Shown: piece after piece, positions 34,750 through 43,647 of the stretch | Layout of the letters: each line of letters starts with the position of its first letter | Position numbering within the stretch: the first letter of the stretch is position 1 | Assembly: GCA_963791615.1 (NCBI GenBank) | Contig: CAWBTE010000006.1 | Location: forward strand, 930,001 to 994,000 | Source: CAILZL01 sp963791615 | Lineage (GTDB): Bacteria > Pseudomonadota > Gammaproteobacteria > Steroidobacterales > Steroidobacteraceae | DNA: 64,000 nucleotides | Reading direction: 5' to 3' | Made by a program: the position numbers and the translations under genes | The notes under the pieces: generated by a model | Databases searched by the model: none | What the model was told of the DNA's origin: nothing | Seen by the model: only the letters and a program-made list of their open reading frames with translations

Positions 34750-35259
34750 TTAACCCACAATCTCTTCAAGACGCTTGCCGCGCTTGGCTGCAATTTCATC
34801 CGGCGAACGCAGCCCTTCGAGGGCAGCAACCGTGGCACGAACCACATTGATCGGATTACGCGAACCGTAGCTCTTGGCCAGCACATTACGCACGCCGGCG
34901 GCTTCGAACACAGCACGCATGCTGCCGCCCGCAATCAGGCCAGTACCGTCAGACGCAGGCTGCATGTACACATTCGAGGTACCGTGACGACCTTTCGCTG
35001 CGTAGAACAGGGTGGTGCCTTTCAGGTTCACGCTGATCATGCGCTTGCGCGCCGACTGCATGGCCTTCTGGATGGCCACCGGCACTTCTTTCGCCTTGCC
35101 GTAACCAAAGCCGACCTTGCCCTTGCCATCGCCGACTACAGTCAGCGCGGTGAAGCTCATCTGACGGCCACCCTTGACAGTCTTGGCGACGCGATTCACC
35201 GCAATGAGTTTCTCGATGAACTCATCAGCGGGACCGGTAGGTTTATCAGCTCTTGCCAT
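34750..35259 (-). CDS. rpsE: 30S ribosomal protein S5
   Basis: A 169-residue protein involved in decoding fidelity. The N-terminal double-stranded-RNA-binding domain holds FIEKLIAVNRVAKTVKGGRQ, and the C-terminal domain AVFEAAGVRNVLAKSYGSRN. It lies between rplR and rpmD. Confidence 0.98.
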   Translation of the reverse strand: MARADKPTGPADEFIEKLIAVNRVAKTVKGGRQMSFTALTVVGDGKGKVGFGYGKAKEVPVAIQKAMQSARKRMISVNLKGTTLFYAAKGRHGTSNVYMQPASDGTGLIAGGSMRAVFEAAGVRNVLAKSYGSRNPINVVRATVAALEGLRSPDEIAAKRGKRLEEIVG

Positions 35260-35363
35260 TGCGATTCCTCAAACACACGCCCTAGTCGGCGGCCTCTTCT
35301 CTGTATTCGCTTTCCCGGTTGCGGGACAGGACTCAGAGGGAGGGTGAAATTAATAAAGTCGAA

Positions 35364-35714
35364 TCAGAACTGGAGTCCGTGTTCACGCGCCGCATCTGCC
35401 AGCGCCTTGACACGACCGTGGTACTTGAAACCCGAGCGATCAAACGCAACTTCGGTGATGCCCTTGGCCTTGGCCGCTTCGGCAATGGCCTTGCCCACCG
35501 CCGCAGCGGCGTCGCTGTTGCCGGTGTACTTGACGCTGTCGCGCAAAGCTTTCTGCACCGTAGAGGCCGTAGCCAGCACATGTGATTCCGTGTCGAGGAT
35601 CTGCGCGTAAATATGCTGCGCAGTACGATGCACAGACAGACGCAGAGCCTTCAGCTCGCGGATCTTGGCGCGTGAGCGGGTGGCTCGACGCAAACGTTGC
35701 TCTTTCTTGCTCAT
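35364..35714 (-). CDS. rplR: 50S ribosomal protein L18
   Basis: A 116-residue 5S rRNA-binding protein with MSKKEQRLRRATRSRAKIRE, RLSVHRTAQHIYAQI and the C-terminal VAFDRSGFKYHGRVKALADA. A 104-nt spacer separates it from rpsE, larger than usual, without an obvious signal. Confidence 0.97.
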   Translation of the reverse strand: MSKKEQRLRRATRSRAKIRELKALRLSVHRTAQHIYAQILDTESHVLATASTVQKALRDSVKYTGNSDAAAAVGKAIAEAAKAKGITEVAFDRSGFKYHGRVKALADAAREHGLQF

Positions 35715-35828
35715 GATCTCTTGCCTAGCTTTGTGTGAACCGGAACACCTGTGCGCACCGGCCTCACATTCAAAAACCGTTCAATCCACGTAACCGTCAG
35801 CCACTGACATAATCAGCAGCAAACCTGA

Positions 35829-36362
35829 TTACTTCTTCTTCGCTTCCTTGATCTCGATCTTTTCGCCGCTGTAACGCACACCCTTGCCCTTGTATGGCTC
35901 TGGCGGACGGTAGCTGCGAATGTCCGAAGCGACCTGACCCACTTTCTGACGGTCATTGCCCTTGACCAGAATTTCGGTCTGGCTCGGGGTTTCGATGGTG
36001 ATGCCTTCCGGCGCGACGTAGACCACCGGATGCGAAAAACCCAGCGTCAGGTTCAGATTCTTGCCCTGGGCAGCCGCACGGTAACCCACGCCGACCAGCT
36101 CCAGCTTGCGTTCAAAACCGGTGCTGACACCGACCACATAATTGGCGAGGTGCGCACGCATGGAACCTGCCGCCATATTTGACTGAGTGGTCTCAACGGT
36201 CTGCTGAATCTTCAGGTCATTACCGTCCTGCACCACGGCAACGCCAGGCAACAGCGTCAGGGTCATCGAACCCTTGGCGCCCTTCACGGTGACCGTTTCC
36301 GGTGAAATCGTTGCCGTCACGCCCTTGGGCAGCGAGATGGCTTGTTTGGCTATACGAGACAT
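35829..36362 (-). CDS. rplF: 50S ribosomal protein L6
   Basis: A 177-residue protein with two related domains and the C-terminal signature YRPPEPYKGKGVRYSGEKIE. It is placed between rpsH and rplR, with 114 nt to rplR. Confidence 0.98.
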   Translation of the reverse strand: MSRIAKQAISLPKGVTATISPETVTVKGAKGSMTLTLLPGVAVVQDGNDLKIQQTVETTQSNMAAGSMRAHLANYVVGVSTGFERKLELVGVGYRAAAQGKNLNLTLGFSHPVVYVAPEGITIETPSQTEILVKGNDRQKVGQVASDIRSYRPPEPYKGKGVRYSGEKIEIKEAKKK

Positions 36363-36397
36363 ATTTGCAGCTCTCTGAAGTTAATGATGTGCCCGTC

Positions 36398-36793
36398 TTA
36401 CGAGACGATGCACAACACCTCACCGCCATGACCATCCTGGCGCGCCTGGCGGCCCGTCATCACACCCTTTGAGGTGGAGACGATGACCACACCAAGGCCA
36501 CCGAGAATGGTGGGCAGTTCATCCTTGCCCTTGTAAATACGCAGGCCAGGTTTGCTGACACGTTCCAGACGGTCAATTACCGGCCGGCCTTCGTAATACT
36601 TCAGCTCGACGCGCAGGGTCGACTTGCCGTCTTCCTCGCTCACCGTGAAGTCGCCAATATAGCCTTCGCCCTTGAGGACGTTGGCCAGGGCCAGCTTCAT
36701 CTTGGACGCGGGACAGGTGATCTCGGTCTTACCCGAAGACTGTCCGTTGCGAATGCGGGTCAAAAAGTCCGCGATAGGATCGGTCATGCTCAT
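36398..36793 (-). CDS. rpsH: 30S ribosomal protein S8
   Basis: A 131-residue 16S rRNA central-domain binder, in E. coli also the repressor of the spc operon. MSMTDPIADFLTRIRNGQ, and the C-terminal VIVSTSKGVMTGRQARQDGH GGEVLC region mark it. Confidence 0.98.
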   Translation of the reverse strand: MSMTDPIADFLTRIRNGQSSGKTEITCPASKMKLALANVLKGEGYIGDFTVSEEDGKSTLRVELKYYEGRPVIDRLERVSKPGLRIYKGKDELPTILGGLGVVIVSTSKGVMTGRQARQDGHGGEVLCIVS

Positions 36794-36821
36794 TTATTTA
36801 ATGCTCCAGTGGTTCCAGCTG

Positions 36822-37127
36822 TTACCAGCTGGCCTTTCCGAGGCCCGGAATGTCGCCACGCATGGTGGCTTCACGCAGTTTGGTTCGTGACAAACCAAAC
36901 TTCCGGTAGTAACCGCGCGGACGGCCGGTAATCGCACAGCGATTACGCAGACGGCTTGCGCTGGAATCGCGGGGCAAGGTTTGCAGCTTGATGCCTGCAG
37001 CCTCGCGATCCGCGTCGCTTGATTTCGGGTTGCGGATGATCTCTTTCAACTCGGCGCGCTTGGCCGCATAACGCTTGACCAGCGCTTCGCGCTTGGTCTC
37101 ACGGTTGATCATCGATGTCTTAGCCAT
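36822..37127 (-). CDS. rpsN: 30S ribosomal protein S14 (zinc-free type)
   Basis: A 101-residue long-form S14 that lacks the CxxC zinc ribbon found in the short form. MAKTSMINRETKREALVKRY and RCAITGRPRGYYRKFGLSRT are diagnostic. It is between rplE and rpsH. Confidence 0.97.
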   Translation of the reverse strand: MAKTSMINRETKREALVKRYAAKRAELKEIIRNPKSSDADREAAGIKLQTLPRDSSASRLRNRCAITGRPRGYYRKFGLSRTKLREATMRGDIPGLGKASW

Positions 37128-37147
37128 TGCCTGCTATCCCCTGCCGT

Positions 37148-37687
37148 TTATTTACGGAACGGAAAACTAAATGCTTCGAGCAACGCACGACCTTGCTTGT
37201 CGTCAGTTGCAGTAGTGGTGATGGTGATATCCATGCCGCGAATCGCATCGATCTGGTCGTAAGCGATTTCCGGGAAGATGATCTGTTCTTTCACACCGAA
37301 ATTGTAGTTACCACGACCGTCGAAAGAACGGGCGCTGACGCCACGGAAGTCGCGAATACGCGGCATGGCAATCGAGATCAGGCGATCCAGGAATTCATAC
37401 ATGCGTGCGCCACGCAGTGTGACCTTGCAACCAATGGCCTGACCGTCACGCACCTTGAAGGTAGCCACTGACTTGCGGGCCTTGGTCACCAGCGGCTTCT
37501 GCCCGGTGATCTTGGTCAGATCGGCCACGGCATTGTCCATGATCTTCTTGTCGGCCACCGCTTCGCCCACACCCATGTTGACCGTGATCTTGATGATCTT
37601 CGGCACTTGCATGACGTTGGCGACACCGAGCGTATTCTTCAGCTCGGGTACGATTTTTTCGCGATAAACCTGATTCAGCCTTGCCAT
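37148..37687 (-). CDS. rplE: 50S ribosomal protein L5
   Basis: A 179-residue 5S rRNA and P-site tRNA contact protein. MARLNQVYREKIVPELKNTL, NMGVGEAVADKKIMDNA and the C-terminal IRGMDITITTTATDDKQGRA are seen. The ATG at 37687 was chosen over an extension to 37750 that has no family counterpart. Confidence 0.98.
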   Translation of the reverse strand: MARLNQVYREKIVPELKNTLGVANVMQVPKIIKITVNMGVGEAVADKKIMDNAVADLTKITGQKPLVTKARKSVATFKVRDGQAIGCKVTLRGARMYEFLDRLISIAMPRIRDFRGVSARSFDGRGNYNFGVKEQIIFPEIAYDQIDAIRGMDITITTTATDDKQGRALLEAFSFPFRK

Positions 37688-37739
37688 TTCTTTACACCTG
37701 TGCGACCAGCAATGAACGTTGAGCCATGTCCTGCAGACA

Positions 37740-38054
37740 CTAGCGGTCAACGACCTCGTTGTTGGACTTGAAATAACGCACCTTGCGGCCGTCAGCCAAA
37801 ACCTTGAAACCGATCCGGTCGCCCTTGCTGGCGGCGGTGTTCCACAACATCACGTTCGATATATGGATCGACGCTTCCTTCTGCACGATGCCGCCGGGAA
37901 TGTTCCGCTGCGGATTCGGCTTGGTATGACGCTTCACCATGTTCAGATTTTCGACAATGACGCGACCTTCCAGGATGGCGCTGACAGTGCCGCGACGGCC
38001 CTTGTCCTTGCCAACCGTGACCACGACTTCATCACCTTTGCGAATCTTGCTCAT
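37740..38054 (-). CDS. rplX: 50S ribosomal protein L24
   Basis: A 104-residue assembly-initiator protein with the KOW motif MSKIRKGDEVVVTVGKDKGR and the following GTVSAILEGRVIVENLNMVK. It follows rplN by 28 nt. Confidence 0.97.
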   Translation of the reverse strand: MSKIRKGDEVVVTVGKDKGRRGTVSAILEGRVIVENLNMVKRHTKPNPQRNIPGGIVQKEASIHISNVMLWNTAASKGDRIGFKVLADGRKVRYFKSNNEVVDR

Positions 38055-38082
38055 ATCTCTAACTCCGCGCGCCCACTAACGA

Positions 38083-38451
38083 CTAGAGTACTTCGGGAGC
38101 CAGCGAGATGATCTTCATGAACTGCACATTGCGCAGCTCACGAGTCACTGGTCCGAAAATACGCGTGCCAATGGGTTCCAGCTTGGCGGTCAGCAGCACC
38201 GCAGCGTTACCATCAAAACGAATCAGCGAGCCATCGGCGCGACGCACACCATGACGGGTGCGCACTACAACGGCGTCATAAACTTCGCCCTTCTTGACCT
38301 TGCCACGCGGGATGGCGTCCTTGACGCTCACCTTGATGACATCACCCACGCTGGCATAGCGACGCTTGGAGCCGCCCAGCACCTTGATGCACATCACGCT
38401 GCGCGCTCCGCTGTTGTCGGCTGCCTTGAGCAGTGTCCGCATCTGAATCAT
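38083..38451 (-). CDS. rplN: 50S ribosomal protein L14
   Basis: A 122-residue subunit-interface protein. MIQMRTLLKAADNSGARSVM, CIKVLGGSKRRYASVGDVIK and the tail RELRNVQFMKIISLAPEVL identify it. In E. coli it is the first gene of the spc operon; here only 54 nt separate it from rpsQ and no promoter is evident. Confidence 0.98.
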   Translation of the reverse strand: MIQMRTLLKAADNSGARSVMCIKVLGGSKRRYASVGDVIKVSVKDAIPRGKVKKGEVYDAVVVRTRHGVRRADGSLIRFDGNAAVLLTAKLEPIGTRIFGPVTRELRNVQFMKIISLAPEVL

Positions 38452-38505
38452 GTTTAAGCTTCCAGTCTGGCTTTAGCTAGTTCTGTCTGTAGTCAGTTCT
38501 GTCGT

Positions 38506-38805
38506 TCAGGCGCCAGCGCGGGTAACCACGCGGGCCAGACGCCAGGCCTTGCGGCGCGACAACGGACGGCATTCAACAATCTCGACCACATCGCCTTCAC
38601 GCGATTCACCGGCTTCATCATGGGCCAGCAACTTGGTGGTGCGACGCACGTACTTGCCGTACATCGGGTGCTTCACCAGACGCTCCACCGCAACCGTGAT
38701 GGTCTTCTGCATCTTGTTGCTGACCACTTTGCCGGTCAGCAGACGGATGGTCTTTTGCTCAGCAGCAGTCGGGTCTACTTGCCCCTGGGTAACTTGCTCG
38801 TTCAT
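38506..38805 (-). CDS. rpsQ: 30S ribosomal protein S17
   Basis: A 99-residue OB-fold protein. The core RLLTGKVVSNKMQKTITVAV, ERLVKHPMYGKYVRRTTK is typical; the first 17 residues (MNEQVTQGQVDPTAAEQ) are an extension. Its ATG overlaps the last base(s) of rpmC. Confidence 0.97.
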   Translation of the reverse strand: MNEQVTQGQVDPTAAEQKTIRLLTGKVVSNKMQKTITVAVERLVKHPMYGKYVRRTTKLLAHDEAGESREGDVVEIVECRPLSRRKAWRLARVVTRAGA

Positions 38806-39005
38806 TACTTCGCACCTGCACGGGTCTGCTCACCCATGACTGTCTTGAGTCGCGCGATGTTCTTGCGCACCTTGCTGATCTGATCAGGCTTGACAGCCTG
38901 ACCCGTGGCCTGCGACATGCGCAGGTTGAATTGTTCACGACGCAGCTGCAGCAACTCGGTGCGCAACTCAGTCGTCGATTTCTGCCGGAATTCTTTAGCG
39001 TCCAC
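38805..39005 (-). CDS. rpmC: 50S ribosomal protein L29
   Basis: A 66-residue helical hairpin protein at the exit tunnel: MDAKEFRQKSTTELRTELLQ, LRREQFNLRMSQATGQ. It directly adjoins rplP (12 nt) and rpsQ. Confidence 0.97.
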   Translation of the reverse strand: MDAKEFRQKSTTELRTELLQLRREQFNLRMSQATGQAVKPDQISKVRKNIARLKTVMGEQTRAGAK

Positions 39006-39017
39006 TACCGCACCTAC

Positions 39018-39431
39018 TTAACGAACTTGGCGAGTGACAAACTGGGTATCAACGGACAGCTTGGAAGCGGCCAGACGAAATGCCTCGCGGGCAATTTCTT
39101 CGGTCACGCCTTCCATCTCGAACAGGATCTTGCCAGGCAACACCTTGGCCACGTAATACTCCACGTTGCCCTTGCCGCTGCCCATGCGGACTTCCAGAGG
39201 CTTCTTGGTGATTGGCACATCCGGAAACACGCGAATCCACACCTGACCACCGCGCTTCACGTAGCGGGTCATGGCGCGACGCGCCGCTTCCAGCTCACGC
39301 GCCGTCATGCGGGCGCGACTGGTGGCCTTCAAGCCAAATTCACCGAAAGCAACATGGCTGCCGCGCTGCGCCAGACCGCCGAGACTGCCCTTGAACTGCT
39401 TGCGAAACTTTGTGCGCTTGGGTTGCATCAT
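39018..39431 (-). CDS. rplP: 50S ribosomal protein L16
   Basis: A 137-residue protein at the A-site tRNA elbow. MMQPKRTKFRKQFKGSLGG, GGQVWIRVFPDVPITKKPLE and VRMGSGKGNVEYYVAKVLPG are conserved; the Arg residue hydroxylated by YcfD in E. coli falls in this last region. Confidence 0.98.
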   Translation of the reverse strand: MMQPKRTKFRKQFKGSLGGLAQRGSHVAFGEFGLKATSRARMTARELEAARRAMTRYVKRGGQVWIRVFPDVPITKKPLEVRMGSGKGNVEYYVAKVLPGKILFEMEGVTEEIAREAFRLAASKLSVDTQFVTRQVR

Positions 39432-39452
39432 GATAGAGACTCTCCGCTAACC

Positions 39453-40151
39453 TTAAGCAACCACTTCAATTGCTGGCGCTTGCACATCAGCAACAGTTGG
39501 CTTGATATCCGCACCGGTGAATACCTCACCCTTGAAGATCCAGCACTTCACGCCAATGATGCCGTAAGTGGTCTTCGCTTCAGCCAGACCGTAATCGATC
39601 TCGGCACGGAAGGTGTGCAGCGGAACACGGCCTTCACGCACCCACTCGGTACGGGCAATTTCGGCACCGTTCAAACGGCCTGACAGGCGGATCTTGATGC
39701 CCAGTGCGCCGATGCGCATGGTGTTCATCACCGAACGCTTCATGGCGCGGCGGAACATCACGCGACGCTCCAGCTGCTGCGCAATGCTTTCAGCAACCAG
39801 CTGCGCGTCGAGCTCCGGCTTGCGGATCTCGGCGATGTTGATACGCACATCGGCCACCGGCAACTTCATCAGCTTCGCAACTTCGGCGCGCAGCTTTTCG
39901 ATATCCTCGCCCTTCTTGCCAATCACCACGCCCGGACGAGCCGTATTGATGGTGATGTTCACCTTGCGAGCGGCACGCTCGATCTGGATACGGCTGATCG
40001 AAGCCTCACTCAGCTTCTTCTTGAGCAACTCGCGAACCAGGAAGTCCGAATGAACGAACGCCGGGAAGGTGCGCGTCGGCGCATACCACTTCGACGTCCA
40101 GTCGCGTGTGATGCCGAGGCGAATACCAACTGGATTTACTTTTTGACCCAT
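39453..40151 (-). CDS. rpsC: 30S ribosomal protein S3
   Basis: A 232-residue mRNA-entry protein with an N-terminal KH domain (VVIGKKGEDIEKLRAEVAKL) and the C-terminal GAEIARTEWVREGRVPLHTF. MGQKVNPVGIRLGITRDWTS is the standard start. Confidence 0.98.
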   Translation of the reverse strand: MGQKVNPVGIRLGITRDWTSKWYAPTRTFPAFVHSDFLVRELLKKKLSEASISRIQIERAARKVNITINTARPGVVIGKKGEDIEKLRAEVAKLMKLPVADVRINIAEIRKPELDAQLVAESIAQQLERRVMFRRAMKRSVMNTMRIGALGIKIRLSGRLNGAEIARTEWVREGRVPLHTFRAEIDYGLAEAKTTYGIIGVKCWIFKGEVFTGADIKPTVADVQAPAIEVVA

Positions 40152-40190
40152 GTGCTGAACTCTTTAACGCTTGCAACAACCAGGCAATGC

Positions 40191-40532
40191 CTAGCTCTGC
40201 TTGCCGTCCCCCACTGTGACTGAAATATGGCTATTACGCTTCCAGATGCGGGCGCCGCGACCTTTTGCGCGAGCATGAAACCGCTTCAGAACCGGCGCGA
40301 TATCCACCGTGATGTACTCAACCTTCAACTCATCGATGTCGGCGCTCAGGTTGTTTTCGGCATTGGCAATCGCCGACTCGAGCACTTTAAGGATGAGGTC
40401 TGCACCCTTCTTGGGGGTGAACCGTAACGTCGCCAACGCATGGCCAACCGGCTTGCCGCGAACCATGTCCGCGACCAGTCGGCACTTCTGCGGCGAAATG
40501 CGCGCGTTCTTCAATTTGGCAGCTACTTGCAT
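40191..40532 (-). CDS. rplV: 50S ribosomal protein L22
   Basis: A 113-residue exit-tunnel protein. MQVAAKLKNARISPQKCRLV and the beta-hairpin region RFHARAKGRGARIWKRNSHI are typical; the hairpin tip shows no macrolide-resistance deletion that I can see. The ATG at 40532 follows the rpsS stop by 2 nt; a TTG two codons upstream is in frame. Confidence 0.97.
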   Translation of the reverse strand: MQVAAKLKNARISPQKCRLVADMVRGKPVGHALATLRFTPKKGADLILKVLESAIANAENNLSADIDELKVEYITVDIAPVLKRFHARAKGRGARIWKRNSHISVTVGDGKQS

Positions 40533-40534
40533 GA

Positions 40535-40804
40535 TCAAGCCTTCTTGTCGCCAGAGTGGGCCTTGAAGGTGCGCGTCGGCGCAAATTCACCCAACTTGTG
40601 ACCAACCATGTTTTCCGAAACCAGCACCGGCAGATGCTGACGGCCGTTATGCACAGCAATAGTCAACCCAACCATGTCAGGCAGCACCATGGAACGACGC
40701 GACCAGGTCTTGATGGGACGGCGGTCATTCTTTTCAGCTGCAACACGCACCTTGTTTGCCAGGTGCTGATCCACAAACGGACCTTTTTTGATCGAACGAG
40801 GCAC
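40535..40804 (-). CDS. rpsS: 30S ribosomal protein S19
   Basis: An 89-residue head protein: MPRSIKKGPFVDQHLANKVR, KTWSRRSMVLPDMVGLTIAV, HNGRQHLPVLVSENMVGHKL. It is followed by rplV and preceded by rplB. Confidence 0.98.
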   Translation of the reverse strand: MPRSIKKGPFVDQHLANKVRVAAEKNDRRPIKTWSRRSMVLPDMVGLTIAVHNGRQHLPVLVSENMVGHKLGEFAPTRTFKAHSGDKKA

Positions 40805-40824
40805 TTTGCTTATTCCTCTGGAGA

Positions 40825-41649
40825 TCAGTTACGACGCCGCACGATCATGCCGGCGGTGCGCTTGTTGTGACGGGTCTTCTTGCCCTTGGTCTTCCAGCCC
40901 CACGGGCTGACCGGATGCGGGTTACCCTGGCCGGACTTGCCTTCACCACCACCATGCGGGTGATCAACCGGGTTCATCACTACACCGCGAACAGTCGGGC
41001 GAATACCGAGCCAGCGCTTGGCGCCGGCCTTGCCGAAGCTGCGCAGATTGTGCTCGCCATTGCCCACTTCGCCGATGGTGGCGCGACAATCAACATGCAC
41101 CTTGCGGGTTTCAGTAGAACGCAGACGCACGGTGGCATACGAACCTTCGCGTGCAGCCAGCTGCGCCGAACTGCCCGCACTGCGCGCCATTTGCGCGCCC
41201 TTGCCAGGCTTCAATTCAACACAGTGAATGGTCGAACCCACCGGGATGTGACGCAACTGCATCGCGTTGCCAGCCTTGATAGCCGCTTCAGGACCAGAGG
41301 TAACCGAGTCACCGGCACTGATTCCCTTCGGGGCAATGATGTAGCGACGCTCGCCGTCGGCGTACAACACCAGCGCCAGATGCGCACTGCGATTCGGATC
41401 GTACTCAAGGCGCTCGATCTTGCCTGGGATGCCGTCCTTGTCACGCAGGAAATCGACAATGCGATATTTCTGCTTATGACCACCACCCTTGTGGCGCGTG
41501 GTGATGCGACCGAAATGGTTACGCGCACCGGTGGAGTTCTTCGACTCCACCAGCGAAGCAACCGGATCACCTTTGTGCAGGTGTGAGCGGTCGATCTTGA
41601 CCTGGAAGCGGCGTCCAGGTGATGTCGGTTTAGCTTTGATAAGAGCCAT
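40825..41649 (-). CDS. rplB: 50S ribosomal protein L2
   Basis: A 274-residue peptidyl-transferase-centre protein. The functionally important GVVMNPVDHPHGGGEGK region with the key His is intact, and LPGGKGAQMARSAGSSAQL-type loop (here KPGKGAQMARSAGSSAQLAA) is present. It ends RTAGMIVRRRN. Confidence 0.98.
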   Translation of the reverse strand: MALIKAKPTSPGRRFQVKIDRSHLHKGDPVASLVESKNSTGARNHFGRITTRHKGGGHKQKYRIVDFLRDKDGIPGKIERLEYDPNRSAHLALVLYADGERRYIIAPKGISAGDSVTSGPEAAIKAGNAMQLRHIPVGSTIHCVELKPGKGAQMARSAGSSAQLAAREGSYATVRLRSTETRKVHVDCRATIGEVGNGEHNLRSFGKAGAKRWLGIRPTVRGVVMNPVDHPHGGGEGKSGQGNPHPVSPWGWKTKGKKTRHNKRTAGMIVRRRN

Positions 41650-41668
41650 GATTATTCAACCCTGCCGA

Positions 41669-41977
41669 TCAAGCTTCGTTGCCGGCGAATTCAATGGTCT
41701 GACCCGGCGCCAGGCGCACATAGGCCTTCTTGAAATCCGAGCGCCAGCCCAGGCGCTGACCAAAGCGCTTCTGCTTGCCGATCGCGTTCACCACATTGAT
41801 ACCGGACACTTTCACTTCGAACATCATTTCTACAGCTGCCTTGATTTCAGGCTTGCTGGCGTCACGACGCACGCGGAATACCACCTGGTTACCATCTTGC
41901 GTAGCACGCGCGCTCTTTTCAGACACATGCGGCGCCAGCAGGATGCTCAACATCCGTTCCTTGCTTACGTTACTCAT
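41669..41977 (-). CDS. rplW: 50S ribosomal protein L23
   Basis: A 102-residue exit-site protein, the docking point for trigger factor and SRP. RMLSILLAPHVSEKSARATQ and the C-terminal WRSDFKKAYVRLAPGQTIEF are typical. Its start overlaps the rplD stop by 4 nt. Confidence 0.97.
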   Translation of the reverse strand: MSNVSKERMLSILLAPHVSEKSARATQDGNQVVFRVRRDASKPEIKAAVEMMFEVKVSGINVVNAIGKQKRFGQRLGWRSDFKKAYVRLAPGQTIEFAGNEA

Positions 41978-42588
41978 GCCAGCTTCTCCTCGAGAACACG
42001 CACCGCACCCACGGTCGCCAGCACATGCTGGAACTTGGCCAGGCTCAGGGGATCAACCGAAGCAGCAGGCAACACATCCACATAGGGCAGATTGCGCGCA
42101 GCGAGCTCCAGCTTTTCATCAAAGCCTTCAATCAGAATCAGTACCCGCTCCAGGCCAAACTCCTTGAGCTTGGCAAGCAGCAACTTGGTCTTCGGGGCTT
42201 CAATTTCCAGCGATTCAACTACCGAGAAGCGATCTTCACGGGCCAGCTGCGACAGCATCACCTGTAACGCGGCGCGATACATCTTGCGATTGACCTTCTG
42301 CGAATAGTCACGCGGACGCGCTGCAAAAGCACGACCACCGCCCACCCAGATCGGACTGCGAATCGAGCCAGCGCGCGCACCACCGGTACCCTTCTGGTTC
42401 CAGGGCTTGCGACCACCGCCACGCACTTCAGCTTTGCTTAACTGACGCTTGGTGCCTGCACGGCCAGCAGCCATGTAGGCCACTACCACCTGATGCACCA
42501 GGGTTTCATTGAATTCGCGCGCGAAGGTTGCATCGGATACCTGCAACTCTCCAGCCTGCGCAGTCTTGTTGACCAGCTTGAGCTTCAT
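41974..42588 (-). CDS. rplD: 50S ribosomal protein L4
   Basis: A 204-residue protein; in E. coli it also represses the S10 operon. The exit-tunnel loop KPWNQKGTGGARAGSIRSP is intact. It overlaps rplW by 4 nt and follows rplC by 13 nt. If it regulates this cluster, the target leader would be the one before rplC, see the promoter at 43514. Confidence 0.98.
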   Translation of the reverse strand: MKLKLVNKTAQAGELQVSDATFAREFNETLVHQVVVAYMAAGRAGTKRQLSKAEVRGGGRKPWNQKGTGGARAGSIRSPIWVGGGRAFAARPRDYSQKVNRKMYRAALQVMLSQLAREDRFSVVESLEIEAPKTKLLLAKLKEFGLERVLILIEGFDEKLELAARNLPYVDVLPAASVDPLSLAKFQHVLATVGAVRVLEEKLA

Positions 42589-42601
42589 GATGCGCTACTA
42601 C

Positions 42602-43294
42602 TTATTTCTTGGTGGGAACCAGCTTGACACGCTGCGCGCGACGAGCTGCTTTCACGGAATGACGAACAAACACTTCGCCGCCTGGCGCACCCGGCACGGC
42701 GCCACGGATCAGCAACAGATTGCGCTCGACATCGACGCGCACCACCTGCAGATTCTCGATGGTGACGCGATCAACACCCATGTGACCGGACATACGCTTA
42801 CCCAGAAACACGCGGCCCGGCGTCTGACGCTGACCGATCGAACCCGGCGCACGGTGCGTGACCGAGTGACCGTGCGAAGCAGGACCACCGCCGAAATTGT
42901 GACGCTTCATGGTGCCGGCAAAGCCTTTACCAATCGTGGTCCCCGCCACGTCCACTGCCTGACCAGCAGCAAACAGACTGACCGTCAATTCTGTACCCGG
43001 CTGCGCATCCGTGGTTTCACCTTCAGCCAGACGGAACTCAACCTGCGATGCGCCGGGAGCAACCTTGACCTTGGCATAGTGACCGACTTGCGCCTTGCTG
43101 ACACGCGAAGGCTTGCGGCTGCCGTAAGCAACCTGCACTGCACGATAGCCATCGCTTTCGGCAGTCTTGATCTGTGTAACACGATTGGGCAACGCTTCGA
43201 TCACGGTCACTGGCACTGATTCGCCAGCTTCCGTGAACACGCGCGTCATGCCGGCCTTGCGACCGACCAGACCCAAGGTCTTGACAGTGCTCAT
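42602..43294 (-). CDS. rplC: 50S ribosomal protein L3
   Basis: A 230-residue large-subunit core protein. LVGRKAGMTRVFTEAGESVP starts the domain, and FAGTMKRHNFGGGPASHGHS includes the central loop with the methylated Gln region of relatives. It is the first gene after its own promoter and long leader, rather than following rpsJ closely. Confidence 0.98.
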   Translation of the reverse strand: MSTVKTLGLVGRKAGMTRVFTEAGESVPVTVIEALPNRVTQIKTAESDGYRAVQVAYGSRKPSRVSKAQVGHYAKVKVAPGASQVEFRLAEGETTDAQPGTELTVSLFAAGQAVDVAGTTIGKGFAGTMKRHNFGGGPASHGHSVTHRAPGSIGQRQTPGRVFLGKRMSGHMGVDRVTIENLQVVRVDVERNLLLIRGAVPGAPGGEVFVRHSVKAARRAQRVKLVPTKK

Positions 43295-43513
43295 CTGTAA
43301 TTCCTCATCTCACCACGTCCGCTTCGATTGGCTGACGCTGAAATTCACATCACCGCCACATTTAAATGACCGATGACAAACCTTGAAGCAGGTGAAACCA
43401 CCCGCTCCGCCAGGAATCTGTACTGCGTTTACCGTTGAACAAGCGCGTCGAAGTTGACGCATGCTCAAGCGGTACCCCGTCAGGGCCAGACCTCGGCGTG
43501 TAAAGAGGCGCGT

Positions 43514-43541
43514 ATTCTAGTGATGCCGAGCCTGATTGCAA
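43514..43541 (-). promoter_or_regulatory. Promoter of the rplC-led S10 cluster, with a ~210-nt leader
   Basis: Minus strand: -35 TTGCAA (43536-43541), 16-nt spacer, -10 TAGAAT (43514-43519), then a GC-rich ACGCGCC discriminator as in stringently controlled stable-RNA and ribosomal promoters. Transcription should start near 43507, leaving about 210 nt of leader before rplC at 43294. The whole rpsJ-rplC gap is 353 nt (43295-43647); it holds this promoter, the leader and a REP-like palindrome, and no gene. Confidence 0.8.
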
Positions 43542-43605
43542 GCCTTGGCAGTAAAAAAATCCGCGAAAAACCCAAATTCTTTGCGACCGCTGGAGCGGTT
43601 TGTGG

Positions 43606-43641
43606 GGGGCGGGTTTCTTATCAATTGATATGGCCCGCCCC
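43606..43641. repeat. REP-like palindrome 6-7 nt after rpsJ
   Basis: GGGGCGGG (43606-43613) pairs with CCCGCCCC (43634-43641) around a 20-nt AT-rich loop that itself contains a short palindrome. The outer TGTAGGGGCGGG sequence (minus strand) is shared with the element after rpoC. Confidence 0.75.
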
Positions 43642-43647
43642 TACAAT

